Below are positions 1 through 6,626 of a DNA stretch of 12,017 nt, one piece after another. The notes below the pieces were generated by a model. It did not search any database. It was not told the origin of the DNA and saw only the letters and a program-made list of their open reading frames with translations. Both the position numbers and the translations under genes were made by a program. Numbering within the stretch: position 1 is the stretch's first letter; each line of letters begins with the position of its first letter. Source of the stretch: Acidobacteriota bacterium (GTDB lineage Bacteria; Acidobacteriota; Thermoanaerobaculia; UBA5066); assembly GCA_016789625.1 (NCBI GenBank), contig JAEUQS010000747.1:1-12017 (forward strand), given 5' to 3'.

Positions 1-458
1 CCGACGACCCACAGGATCCGGCCGTTCGTTCCGCGGTGGTCCTGGAATTCCTGGAAGATCGCGTCGTAGTTCACGGGCTTCTCGCGGGAGACCTCGCTCG
101 CCATGAACGAGAACGCCTCGGGCTCGTGGGTGATGTCGACCTCCTCCTGGAAGCCGCGGTCCCACACGAGGACGCCCTCGCTGCCGTCCTCGGCGCGCGC
201 GACGGCGACGAGATCGCCCCGCTTCACGCGCCGCATCTCCTCGGCCCGGAGCGTGCCGGTCGAAGGGTCCCAGACGAGGTGGGCGTCCATGCGGGGCCTC
301 TCGGGCATGCGCCAGGAGCCCGCCACGTTCACGTAGGTCGGGTGGTTCGTCGTGCACATGAAGCCGTCGGGCAGCACGCCGTCTCCGGGCGCGGGCTCGA
401 AACGGCACTCGGGCGCCGCGGTGAGGGGGGTCACCGTGAAATCGGGATGGCGGTACAT
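1..458 (-). CDS. N-terminal part of a probable COG1915/TIGR00300-family protein (cut by window edge)
   Basis: The reading frame is open for 152 codons from an ATG at 458-456 to the window edge, so the 3' end is missing. The start is well placed: GAGGAG (plus-strand 463-468) lies 4 nt upstream. The protein begins MYRHPDFTVTPL and has no signal peptide, so it should be cytosolic. Later segments include FMCTTNHPTYVNVAGSWRMP (about residues 34-53), an acidic and basic stretch, FSFMASEVSREKPVNY (about 118-133) and GRILWVVG at the edge. The pattern F-M-(S/A)-S-E-V-S-x-E-(K/R)-P followed by a hydrophobic strand ending VVG resembles the bacterial COG1915/TIGR00300 proteins (LOR/SDH-like, related to ornithine cyclodeaminase/arginine dihydrolase C-terminal regions). 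This match is from memory of the family and is tentative. It sits 20 nt downstream of the DUF885 gene and is probably the last visible gene of that operon, although a housekeeping amino-acid role would not obviously fit the secreted proteins upstream. Confidence 0.55.
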   Translation of the reverse strand, partial: MYRHPDFTVTPLTAAPECRFEPAPGDGVLPDGFMCTTNHPTYVNVAGSWRMPERPRMDAHLVWDPSTGTLRAEEMRRVKRGDLVAVARAEDGSEGVLVWDRGFQEEVDITHEPEAFSFMASEVSREKPVNYDAIFQEFQDHRGTNGRILWVV

Positions 459-462
459 GTCG

Positions 463-468
463 CTCCTC
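463..468 (-). promoter_or_regulatory. Ribosome binding site of the COG1915-like gene
   Basis: On the minus strand this reads GAGGAG, 4 nt before the ATG at 458. It lies inside the 20-nt gap after the DUF885 stop codon, so the gene has its own strong initiation signal despite its operon-like position. Confidence 0.6.
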
Positions 469-478
469 GTGCCCCGGC

Positions 479-2401
479 TCAGGGGCGGGGTGTCTTCTTC
501 ATGCGCCCTTCGACGCGCTCGAGAAACGCGTCGCGGAACAGGCCGACGGGAATCGTGCCCTCGAGCAGCATCTCCTCGTGGAACCGGCGCTCGTCGAAGT
601 CCTTGCCCTCGATGCGGCGCACCTCGGCCTTGAGGCTCTTGATCGCGGCCTTTCCCAGGTTGTAGGTGATGGCCTGCACGGGCCACTTGGAGTAGCGGAG
701 CAGGGCCTTTTCGGCCGCGGCGACGCTGGCTCTCTCCTCGGCGCTCGGATTCCGCTTCTCGTCGGTCGAGACCTGGCCCTTCACGAAGAGGACGTTCTTG
801 GCGAAGTAGGTCACGGCGTCGTCGAAGCTCATCCGGCCGGTGTGGATGCCCGTATCCACCACGACGCGCACGTCGCGGAGGAGCTGGTTCTGGAGGGCGA
901 AGAGACGCTCCTCGTCGGTGTAGAACCCCTTCGGATACCCCGGCCTCGGCTCGCCGACGAGCTCCTCGGTGTAGAGCGCCCAGCCCTCCACGAGGAACGA
1001 GTCCGCCCACATCGACGTCGACTCCTCGATGCCCCCGGGCAGCAGCCAGCGGAGAGGGGAGACCCGGGACGCGTTCGCGCGGAGGAACTGGTAGTGCCAG
1101 TCGTGTCCGGGGAATCCTTCGTGCGCCGCGAGGGACGCGACGGCGGCGCGCGCGTGCTCCCGAAGAGCGACGGGATCGTCTCCCGTCGGCGTCACGTAGA
1201 ACTGGCCCACGCCCGTCTTCTTGAAGGCCGGCGCCGGGTAGTAGGCCGCCGTCGTCGTAGCCCGGAGCGGCAGCGGCGTCTCGACGACCTCGAGCTTGTA
1301 CGTCTCGGGCGGCGCGAAGAGGCCGGTCTTCCGCCCGTAGTCCACGAGGCGCAGGCAGCTCTCGCGGTACCAGCTGAGCATCTCGGCGTCGCCCGAGGGG
1401 ACGTCGTCCGAGAGCTTCGCGAGGACGCCGGGAAGTGTGGAGTCGGCAAACCCTCTCGCCTTCGCGATGCTCGCGGCCAGGTTCGTCATGGCGAAGAGCG
1501 TCTTGGCGACCTCGTCGTGCCCGTAGCGGAAGAGCTCCTCAGGGGTTCGCTTCTCGCGCAGGCTGTTCGCGAGGAGAAAGGTGTAGTCCTTCTCACCGAG
1601 GGCATAGCGATCCACGTCGAAGGCCTTGGCGAGGGTCTTGCCGTCCTTCTCGTAGAACGTCGCGACGAGGCCGTCCCGGTACGTGCGGAAGGCCGCGGCC
1701 GCCCGCGCTGCGGCCCGCTCCACGCGGTCCCGGTTGGGAGCCCCGGCGACGCGTTCCTTCAACGTCGTCTCGAAGTAATGAGCCGTCTCCTCGGCCGCCG
1801 CGACCGCGACGGTGATCACGCGGCGGTCCGGAGTCGAGGCCGCGCCGCGCGCCACGCCCGCACGCGTCGCGGTGAGAGCGGTTTCGAGGTAGGCGGGAAT
1901 CGCCTCGGTGCGCTCGGCGATCCGCTCCCATTCCTCCGGCGTTCCGAGCGCGCCGCCGGCCTGCGGAGTGCGCGCGAGGAGCAGGAGATCCACCCCGCGG
2001 AAGGGCTCCTCGAGGCTCACGTCGAGCGCCTTCTCGTGCCGCCGCCCGGCGACGTTCCGCGAGAGGAACGCGAGCTGGGAGGTCATGACGTCGAGGTCCA
2101 CGCGGTCTGCGCTCGAGAGCTTCGTCCGGTTCACCCGCTGGGTCTTCGCGGCGAGCTCGCTCCAAAGCGCCGCCTCGCGGGCGAGCGCGGGCTCACGATA
2201 GTCGCGCAGCGCGCCGTCGAGGGGCGCGAGGGACGGGTCGAGACCCGAGGCCCCGAGGTAGGTCGCGACCACCGGAAACTGCTGGAAGAACGACTTCACG
2301 TAGCGCTTCCGCAGGGCGTCGAAGGACTCGGTCTTCTCGGCCCCGAGAACCTCGGGAGCGAGGAGTGCGGCGAGGACCAGGACGAGCGGGACCCGCTTCA
2401 C
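479..2401 (-). CDS. Secreted DUF885 family protein, putative zinc metallohydrolase
   Basis: This is a 640-residue DUF885 (PF05960) protein. The motif HEGFPGH (H427, E428, H433) is the family's HExxxGH metal site, and EGWALYTEE (E472-E480) is its second signature, which probably supplies a further ligand. Family members are therefore thought to be zinc peptidases or hydrolases, but the substrate is unknown. I chose the GTG at 2401-2399 because it gives a clean signal peptide, MKRVPLVLVLAALLAPEVLG with cleavage near residue 20 or 21, followed by the usual DUF885 helical start. The open frame continues upstream to 3103, but that extension is an Arg-rich shadow of the propeller gene. The GTG overlaps the TGA of that gene in the tetranucleotide GTGA. 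No good Shine-Dalgarno sequence is visible before it, so translation is probably coupled to the upstream gene. The protein should be periplasmic or exported. The length is ordinary for the family and no key motif is missing. Confidence 0.9.
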   Translation of the reverse strand: MKRVPLVLVLAALLAPEVLGAEKTESFDALRKRYVKSFFQQFPVVATYLGASGLDPSLAPLDGALRDYREPALAREAALWSELAAKTQRVNRTKLSSADRVDLDVMTSQLAFLSRNVAGRRHEKALDVSLEEPFRGVDLLLLARTPQAGGALGTPEEWERIAERTEAIPAYLETALTATRAGVARGAASTPDRRVITVAVAAAEETAHYFETTLKERVAGAPNRDRVERAAARAAAAFRTYRDGLVATFYEKDGKTLAKAFDVDRYALGEKDYTFLLANSLREKRTPEELFRYGHDEVAKTLFAMTNLAASIAKARGFADSTLPGVLAKLSDDVPSGDAEMLSWYRESCLRLVDYGRKTGLFAPPETYKLEVVETPLPLRATTTAAYYPAPAFKKTGVGQFYVTPTGDDPVALREHARAAVASLAAHEGFPGHDWHYQFLRANASRVSPLRWLLPGGIEESTSMWADSFLVEGWALYTEELVGEPRPGYPKGFYTDEERLFALQNQLLRDVRVVVDTGIHTGRMSFDDAVTYFAKNVLFVKGQVSTDEKRNPSAEERASVAAAEKALLRYSKWPVQAITYNLGKAAIKSLKAEVRRIEGKDFDERRFHEEMLLEGTIPVGLFRDAFLERVEGRMKKTPRP

Positions 2402-4314
2402 TTGAAGTACCCGGAGACGTCCAGGATCGCGTCCGCCGTCCCCGAGGGCTGAACGGTGTCGAGGCGGATCTCGCCGTTCGTCCCGAGCGAGAGCTGGAGG
2501 ATGTTCGCCCGGGTCGTGCCCGGGGTGTAGGCGTTCACGCTGGCGGAAGGCGTCGGGGCGCCGTTGGCGTAGAAGCGGAGGTTCCCGGTCGCGGTCGGGT
2601 ACAGCACCGTTGCGTTCGCGGTCACCGCCTTGGCGTCCGCCGGAACGCCGCAAACCCCGGCAACCGTGAAGACGCGCGACGAGCCGGCGACGAGGGACGT
2701 GCCGCCCGGAGGCCTCGTGTCGAACACGCGGCACGGGTTCAGCGTGTAGTAGCTCAGCGCGCTCTGGCAGCTCACCGCGTCGATGGGGACCGAGACGCCG
2801 CCGTTCGACGCGCAGGTTCCGTTCTGGACGGTCACCGCGAGCGAGACCGCGCCGCTCGCGCCCGCGGTGAAACGCACGCTGCGGGTTCCCTGTCCGCTCA
2901 CGATGAAGGCGTTCCCGGCGGTCCAGGCATAGGTCGCTCCCGGCCCCGCGTCGGCCACCGAGGCCGAGGCCTGCGAGGAGGGACACACGGCCGTGGGGGC
3001 GGAAACCGAGATGTTCGGAACGCAGGGGGCGTCGTAGCGGGCGAGGGCGAAGTCGGACGTCCCGTTCTGGGTCGTCGAGCCCGCGGCCACAGGACGGCCC
3101 CACGGCGAGATCGAGATCGCAGAGGCGGTCTCCTCGCTCGCTCCACCGAAAGGCGAGGTCACGCGCCCGGTCCCGCCCGCTCCGAACGTGGTGTCCAGGA
3201 TTCCCGCGGTCGAAAACCGCGCGAGCGCGAAGTCCCGGTTGCCGCCCACCGTCGTGAAACCGGCAAGGAGGAGCTTGCCGCCGCTGAGGGCCAGGCCGTA
3301 GGCCTCGTCCCAGCTGCCGCCGCCGAAGGACGTGCGGGCCGCTGCCGTGCCTCCGCCGAAGGAGGTGTCGGGCGTCCCGTTCGCATTCCAGCGGGCCAGG
3401 GCGAAGTCGCCGTTCTGGCCTCCGAGGTCGCCGGTGGTGCCGCCCATGACGATCTTTCCATCGCTCTGGAGAACGAGGGCCGACCCGATGTCGTCACTGC
3501 CCACGAGAAAGTCCTTCGTCGTGATGCCGCCGCTGCCGAAGCCGGGGTCCGGCGTTCCCGCGGCGAGGAGACGCACCACGGCGAAATCGTTGGAAGAGAA
3601 GACGTTCGAGGTGCCCCCGACGAGGATCCGCCCGTCCGGCTGGACCGCCACCGAGGATGCGAAGTCGATCGAGCCGGCCCCCAGGCCGATCACCGCGACG
3701 CCGCCGCCGCCGAACCCGGCATCGGGTGTGCCGTTGGACGCATAGCGAGCGACGGCGAAATCGGTCGTGCCGTCCCGGTTGGTGTCACCGGCGACGAGGA
3801 TCATTCCATCGGGCTGGATGGCGACGGCCGAGCCCCTGTCGACGCTCCCGCTTCCGAAGCTCGTGGTCACCCGGCCACCGGTACCGAACGAGGCGTCGAG
3901 CGATCCGTTCGTCTCGTAACGCGCCACCACGAAGCTGAGCTTTCCGAGCCCGCTGAGCGAGCGCCCCGCGACGAGGATCTTCCCGTCGGGCTGAAGGGCC
4001 ACAGCGAATCCGAGATCCGTGCCGCCACCGAAGTCCGTCGTCACCCGGCCGCCGGTCCCGAACGACGGGTCCAGAACCCCTGCCGAATCGTAGCGAGCGA
4101 CCGCGAAGTCGTTTCCCGAGATCGCGTCGGTGTAGCCGGCCGCCACGAGCTTTCCGTCGGGCTGGTGAGCCAGGGCACGCACGACGTCGGTCCCGGCCGC
4201 CCCCATGGCCGTCACCACCTTGCCACCGGTTCCGAACGTGGGGTCGAGAACGCCGTCGGCGAGCGCGCTGAATGCACCGATCAGGGGGACGAGAAGGGCG
4301 AGAGGTTTCTTGAT
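2398..4314 (-). CDS. Propeller paralog A: secreted delta-60 (DUF5122) seven-repeat protein with PKD-like and VSGYFK domains, ATC start
   Basis: This is a 638-residue protein if it begins at ATC (4314-4312). The in-frame stretch back to the stop at 4383 has no ATG, GTG or TTG, and the first conventional start downstream is the GTG at 4218, which would remove the export signal and the first propeller motif. The ATC lies 6 nt after AGGAG and yields a textbook signal peptide, MKKPLALLVPLIGAFSALA, then DGVLDPTFG exactly as in paralog B. Seven LDxxFG-type delta-60 units occupy residues 20-433 (about 59 residues each; QPDGKILVAG and DFAVARY motifs), predicting a seven-bladed propeller. A PKD/Ig-like domain (434-520; TYAW, GQGT) and a C-terminal domain (521-638; PCRVFDTR, CGVPADA, GTADAILDVSGYFK) follow. 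Six cysteines of the last two domains match the paralogs. It lies 66 nt after paralog B and overlaps the DUF885 start by 4 nt. The molecular function is unknown; extracellular ligand binding is inference. Confidence 0.88.
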   Translation of the reverse strand: MKKPLALLVPLIGAFSALADGVLDPTFGTGGKVVTAMGAAGTDVVRALAHQPDGKLVAAGYTDAISGNDFAVARYDSAGVLDPSFGTGGRVTTDFGGGTDLGFAVALQPDGKILVAGRSLSGLGKLSFVVARYETNGSLDASFGTGGRVTTSFGSGSVDRGSAVAIQPDGMILVAGDTNRDGTTDFAVARYASNGTPDAGFGGGGVAVIGLGAGSIDFASSVAVQPDGRILVGGTSNVFSSNDFAVVRLLAAGTPDPGFGSGGITTKDFLVGSDDIGSALVLQSDGKIVMGGTTGDLGGQNGDFALARWNANGTPDTSFGGGTAAARTSFGGGSWDEAYGLALSGGKLLLAGFTTVGGNRDFALARFSTAGILDTTFGAGGTGRVTSPFGGASEETASAISISPWGRPVAAGSTTQNGTSDFALARYDAPCVPNISVSAPTAVCPSSQASASVADAGPGATYAWTAGNAFIVSGQGTRSVRFTAGASGAVSLAVTVQNGTCASNGGVSVPIDAVSCQSALSYYTLNPCRVFDTRPPGGTSLVAGSSRVFTVAGVCGVPADAKAVTANATVLYPTATGNLRFYANGAPTPSASVNAYTPGTTRANILQLSLGTNGEIRLDTVQPSGTADAILDVSGYFK

Positions 4315-4325
4315 GTGGTGCTCCT
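4312..4325 (-). promoter_or_regulatory. Shine-Dalgarno sequence plus ATC initiation codon of paralog A
   Basis: The minus strand reads AGGAG, then CACCAC, then ATC AAG AAA. The optimal SD spacing (6 nt) and the signal peptide that begins exactly here point to ATC as the initiator. ATC is permitted by the bacterial genetic code but rare. A substitution or base-call error changing ATG to ATC would look the same. Confidence 0.65.
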
Positions 4326-4380
4326 GAGCGCCTCGAAGGCTCTTTTGTCGAGGATACCAAGAGCACGGGGACGGAAAGAT

Positions 4381-6339
4381 CTACTTGTAGTACCCCGAGA
4401 CGTCCACGAGGACGTCGGCCGTGCCAGACGGCTGGTTGGCCTTGATGCGAATCGCGACGTCCTCGCCCACGACGATCTGAGCGAAGGTGGCCCGGGCCGC
4501 TCCCGCCGGGTAGGCGACGACGGAGGACGGGGGAGCGGAGGCGCCCTCCGCGTAGACCTGCAGCAGGCCCGGGGACGACGCATTGAGCACCGTGACGTTC
4601 GCGGTGACGGCGCGTGCATCGGCGAGGACACCGCATCGGTCCCTGATCAGGAAGGCCCGCGATCTCCCCGCCAAGAGGGACGGTCCCCCCAACCCGGAAA
4701 CCAGGGGTTCGAGCCGTGTGTCCACGATGCGGCAAGGCGGCACCGTGTGGTAGCCGAGAGGTGGCGTGCACCCGTGCACGTCGATGAACGTCCGCGCGCT
4801 GCCGTTCGCCTCGCAGCTGCCGTTCGTCCCGGTCACCGTCAGGAGGGTTGCTCCGGTCGATCCCGCACTGTAGCGGACGCTGCCGGTGCCCTGCCCGGAC
4901 AGAATCGTCCCGTTCTGGATTGCCCAGGTGAATGTCCCGCCCGTGCCGGCATTCTCCACAGTCGCGACCGCTTCACCGCCAGGGCACACGCTCGGCGGTG
5001 CCTTCAACGCGAAGCCGGGCAGACACGGCGCGTCGAAGCGCATGAGGGCCAGGTCCTGTGCAAGGGCGGCATCCGCGACGGAGCCTCCGACCAGCATTCG
5101 GCCGTCCGGTGAGAGCGCGGCCGCGTTGAAGACCTCGGTGGTCAGGACTCCGAAGGGCACCATCACGATCCCCGCCCCGCCGGGTGGGAAGGTGGGATCC
5201 GGGATGCCGTCCAGGGAGAAACGGGCGAGCAGTACCGTGGAAACGGCCCCAGAGGCCGCCGAGCCCGCGAGCAGAATCCGGGCGCCCGAGCGCAAGGCCG
5301 AAGATAGTGTGTCGGACGAGATCGGAGAGAGGCTCGCCAGCACCCAGCCGGTGCCCGTGGTGCCGAACGTCGGATCGGGGACACCACTCGCCGTGAGCCG
5401 GGCCATCGCGAAGTCCTGGTTCCCCGTCTGCGGATCGCGGGAGTTCCCGCACAGAATGACGGACCCGTTGGCGCCCGGCAGAACGGCGACGGCCGATTCG
5501 TCCCGGTTTCCGAGGCCGAGGGACACAGAGCCTCCTGTGCCGAAGGTCGGGTCGACGCTGCCACCGGGCATCAGTCGAACCGCGAAGAAGTCTATGGAGC
5601 CCTGGTTCTGAATCGCGCCCGCCACGACGATCTTCCCGTCCGGCTGGACGAAAGCGTTGGGGCGCATGGTCACCCTCACGCTGCCCGTGTCCACGGCCGC
5701 GCGGCCCGCGACGCCGAATCCCGTGTCGGGCTCGCCGTTGGCCAGAAAGCGCAGGATGCCGATTCCGGGTGGCTCCGCTTCGGGTCCCGTGCCCACGAAG
5801 AGGATCTCTCCGCCCGGCTCGAGAACCAGCCTGCCTCCATCGTGCCCGTCGACCAGTGCCGGAGAGAGGATGCGTCCTGCGGGAGAAACGTGCGGGACCT
5901 GCTGTCCGAAAGACGGATCGAAGAAGCCGTCCTCGTCGAGCCGGGAGATCACGGCCTGTCGGGGCTCGCTCGTCCTGAAGATCTTCGAGGCGCTCACGAG
6001 GATCTTACCGTTCGGGAGGACGACCATCGAGGACGCAACCGCCGTCTGTCCGCCGAAACGCGAGTCGCCGATCCCCACGAAGTTGAAGGTCGGATCCACG
6101 GTTCCCGCAGGCGTGAAGCGCATCACCCGGACCTGTGGGTCCGCGACGACGTCGTACACCGTGCCGGCCGCGATGATTCTTCCGTCGGATTGGTGAGCGA
6201 CCGCGTCGATTCGGCCGAGGTCGTAGGGCGTCGGCGCAACGCGTACTTTTCCGTTCGCACCGAAGGTCGGGTCCAGGACACCGTCGGCAAGAGCGCTGCC
6301 GGCCAGGAGAACCATGGCGGGAAGGATCGCGACTTTCAT
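4381..6339 (-). CDS. Propeller paralog B: secreted delta-60 (DUF5122) seven-repeat protein with PKD-like and VSGYYK domains
   Basis: This is a 652-residue protein starting at ATG 6339-6337, with GGAGG (plus 6345-6349) 5 nt upstream. The signal peptide is MKVAILPAMVLLAGSALA, with cleavage before D19. Seven delta-60 units span residues 19-441 and begin with DGVLDPTFG, AGTVDPTFN, DGFFDPSFG, NGEPDTGFG, GGSVDPTFG, SGVPDPTFG and DGIPDPTFP; the third unit is the most divergent. The closing segment DLALMRFDAPC leads into the PKD/Ig-like domain (442-528; SVCPGG, QNGTILSGQGT, GSCEANG). The C-terminal domain (529-652) carries PPCRIVDTR and CGVLADARAV and ends GTADVLVDVSGYYK. The six cysteines shared with the paralogs are all present, as expected for an exported, disulfide-stabilised protein. 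It is the first intact gene after the scar region at 6425-6600 and probably heads the B-A-DUF885 run. Function is unknown beyond the fold. Confidence 0.9.
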   Translation of the reverse strand: MKVAILPAMVLLAGSALADGVLDPTFGANGKVRVAPTPYDLGRIDAVAHQSDGRIIAAGTVYDVVADPQVRVMRFTPAGTVDPTFNFVGIGDSRFGGQTAVASSMVVLPNGKILVSASKIFRTSEPRQAVISRLDEDGFFDPSFGQQVPHVSPAGRILSPALVDGHDGGRLVLEPGGEILFVGTGPEAEPPGIGILRFLANGEPDTGFGVAGRAAVDTGSVRVTMRPNAFVQPDGKIVVAGAIQNQGSIDFFAVRLMPGGSVDPTFGTGGSVSLGLGNRDESAVAVLPGANGSVILCGNSRDPQTGNQDFAMARLTASGVPDPTFGTTGTGWVLASLSPISSDTLSSALRSGARILLAGSAASGAVSTVLLARFSLDGIPDPTFPPGGAGIVMVPFGVLTTEVFNAAALSPDGRMLVGGSVADAALAQDLALMRFDAPCLPGFALKAPPSVCPGGEAVATVENAGTGGTFTWAIQNGTILSGQGTGSVRYSAGSTGATLLTVTGTNGSCEANGSARTFIDVHGCTPPLGYHTVPPCRIVDTRLEPLVSGLGGPSLLAGRSRAFLIRDRCGVLADARAVTANVTVLNASSPGLLQVYAEGASAPPSSVVAYPAGAARATFAQIVVGEDVAIRIKANQPSGTADVLVDVSGYYK

Positions 6340-6387
6340 GAGGACCTCCGGGCGCCGAGCGGGAGGAGGGTAGCGGGCGCCGAAATG

Positions 6388-6416
6388 ATTCTAGGCTTCT
6401 GCTTTCAGATAGAGAA
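6388..6416 (-). promoter_or_regulatory. Possible sigma-70-like promoter before paralog B
   Basis: In an unusually AT-rich patch the minus strand has TAGAAT (plus 6388-6393), matching the -10 consensus at 5 of 6 positions. It is preceded by 17 nt and then TTCTCT (plus 6411-6416), a poor -35 (3 of 6). This would leave a leader of about 40 nt before the ATG at 6339. Position and composition fit; the -35 does not. GACTTCT and AGAAGCC in the same patch can also pair with one mismatch, so a hairpin is an alternative reading. Confidence 0.3.
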
Positions 6417-6424
6417 GTCTCCCC

Positions 6425-6502
6425 TCACTTGTAGTACCCCGAGTTGTCGATGATGACGTCGCACGTGCCGGATGGCTCTCGACCCGACCGAGGAGTGTTT
6501 CG
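6425..6502 (-). pseudogene. Decayed 3' end of a further propeller paralog
   Basis: The minus strand ends in codons reading PSGTCDVIIDNSGYYK followed by TGA (6427-6425). This matches the last 16 residues of the intact paralogs (PSGTADVLVDVSGYYK in B) with four substitutions, including Cys and Asn at normally conserved positions. Just upstream, CGG GTC GAG AGC (RVES) matches the RVES of paralogs C and D, but the two segments are in different frames. About 7 nt is missing between them, and about 15 nt appears missing before RVES. No signal peptide, repeat or PKD segment belongs to this fragment. It is a scar of a lost or partly duplicated copy and not an expressed gene. Confidence 0.75.
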
Positions 6503-6514
6503 AGAGCACCTCGA

Positions 6515-6582
6515 CTAACGCGGGTCTCGCGGTTTCGCCCGGTGCGTCGGCGGCGCGTACCAGGGGTCTTCGGGCCCTGGCC
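6515..6582 (-). pseudogene. Decayed duplicate of the hrpB 3' end
   Basis: One minus-strand frame reads PGPEDPWYAPPTHRAKPRDPR and then TAG (6517-6515). The genuine hrpB gene in this window ends HPWPEDPWNAPPTHRATRRP, so 12 of 13 residues of PEDPWxAPPTHRA agree and the similarity is visible in the DNA as well. Nothing upstream of about 6582 resembles HrpB: there is no YPKHP and no helicase C-terminal core. A 34-codon ATG frame could be drawn through it (ATG near 6618), but without the helicase body it has no plausible function. It lies between the stop of paralog C and the propeller 3' remnant, the same order as hrpB and paralog D at the right of the window. Confidence 0.7.
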
Positions 6583-6626
6583 CGTTGCCGCGAGGCGGGG
6601 CGAGACGGGCAATGCGCATTTCGCCG

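Noticed and set aside
578..2452. Plus-strand open frame (624 codons) opposite DUF885
   Set aside because: It is the antisense shadow of a gene with clear signal peptide and HEGFPGH/EGWALY motifs, with no domain of its own.
2402..3103. N-terminal extension of the DUF885 frame to 874 residues
   Set aside because: The extension overlaps the C-terminal half of paralog A out of frame and is Arg-rich; the GTG at 2401 gives a proper signal peptide.
2365..5112. Very long plus-strand open frame (915 codons) opposite the propeller genes
   Set aside because: It is antisense to paralogs A and B, is Arg/Gly/Glu-rich and has no recognisable domain. GC-rich codon bias leaves the complementary frame stop-free, and the repeats give it a false periodicity.
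6425..6626. Mobile element as the cause of the scar
   Set aside because: No transposase, terminal inverted repeat or target duplication is visible; duplication and deletion of local genes explains all recognisable pieces.
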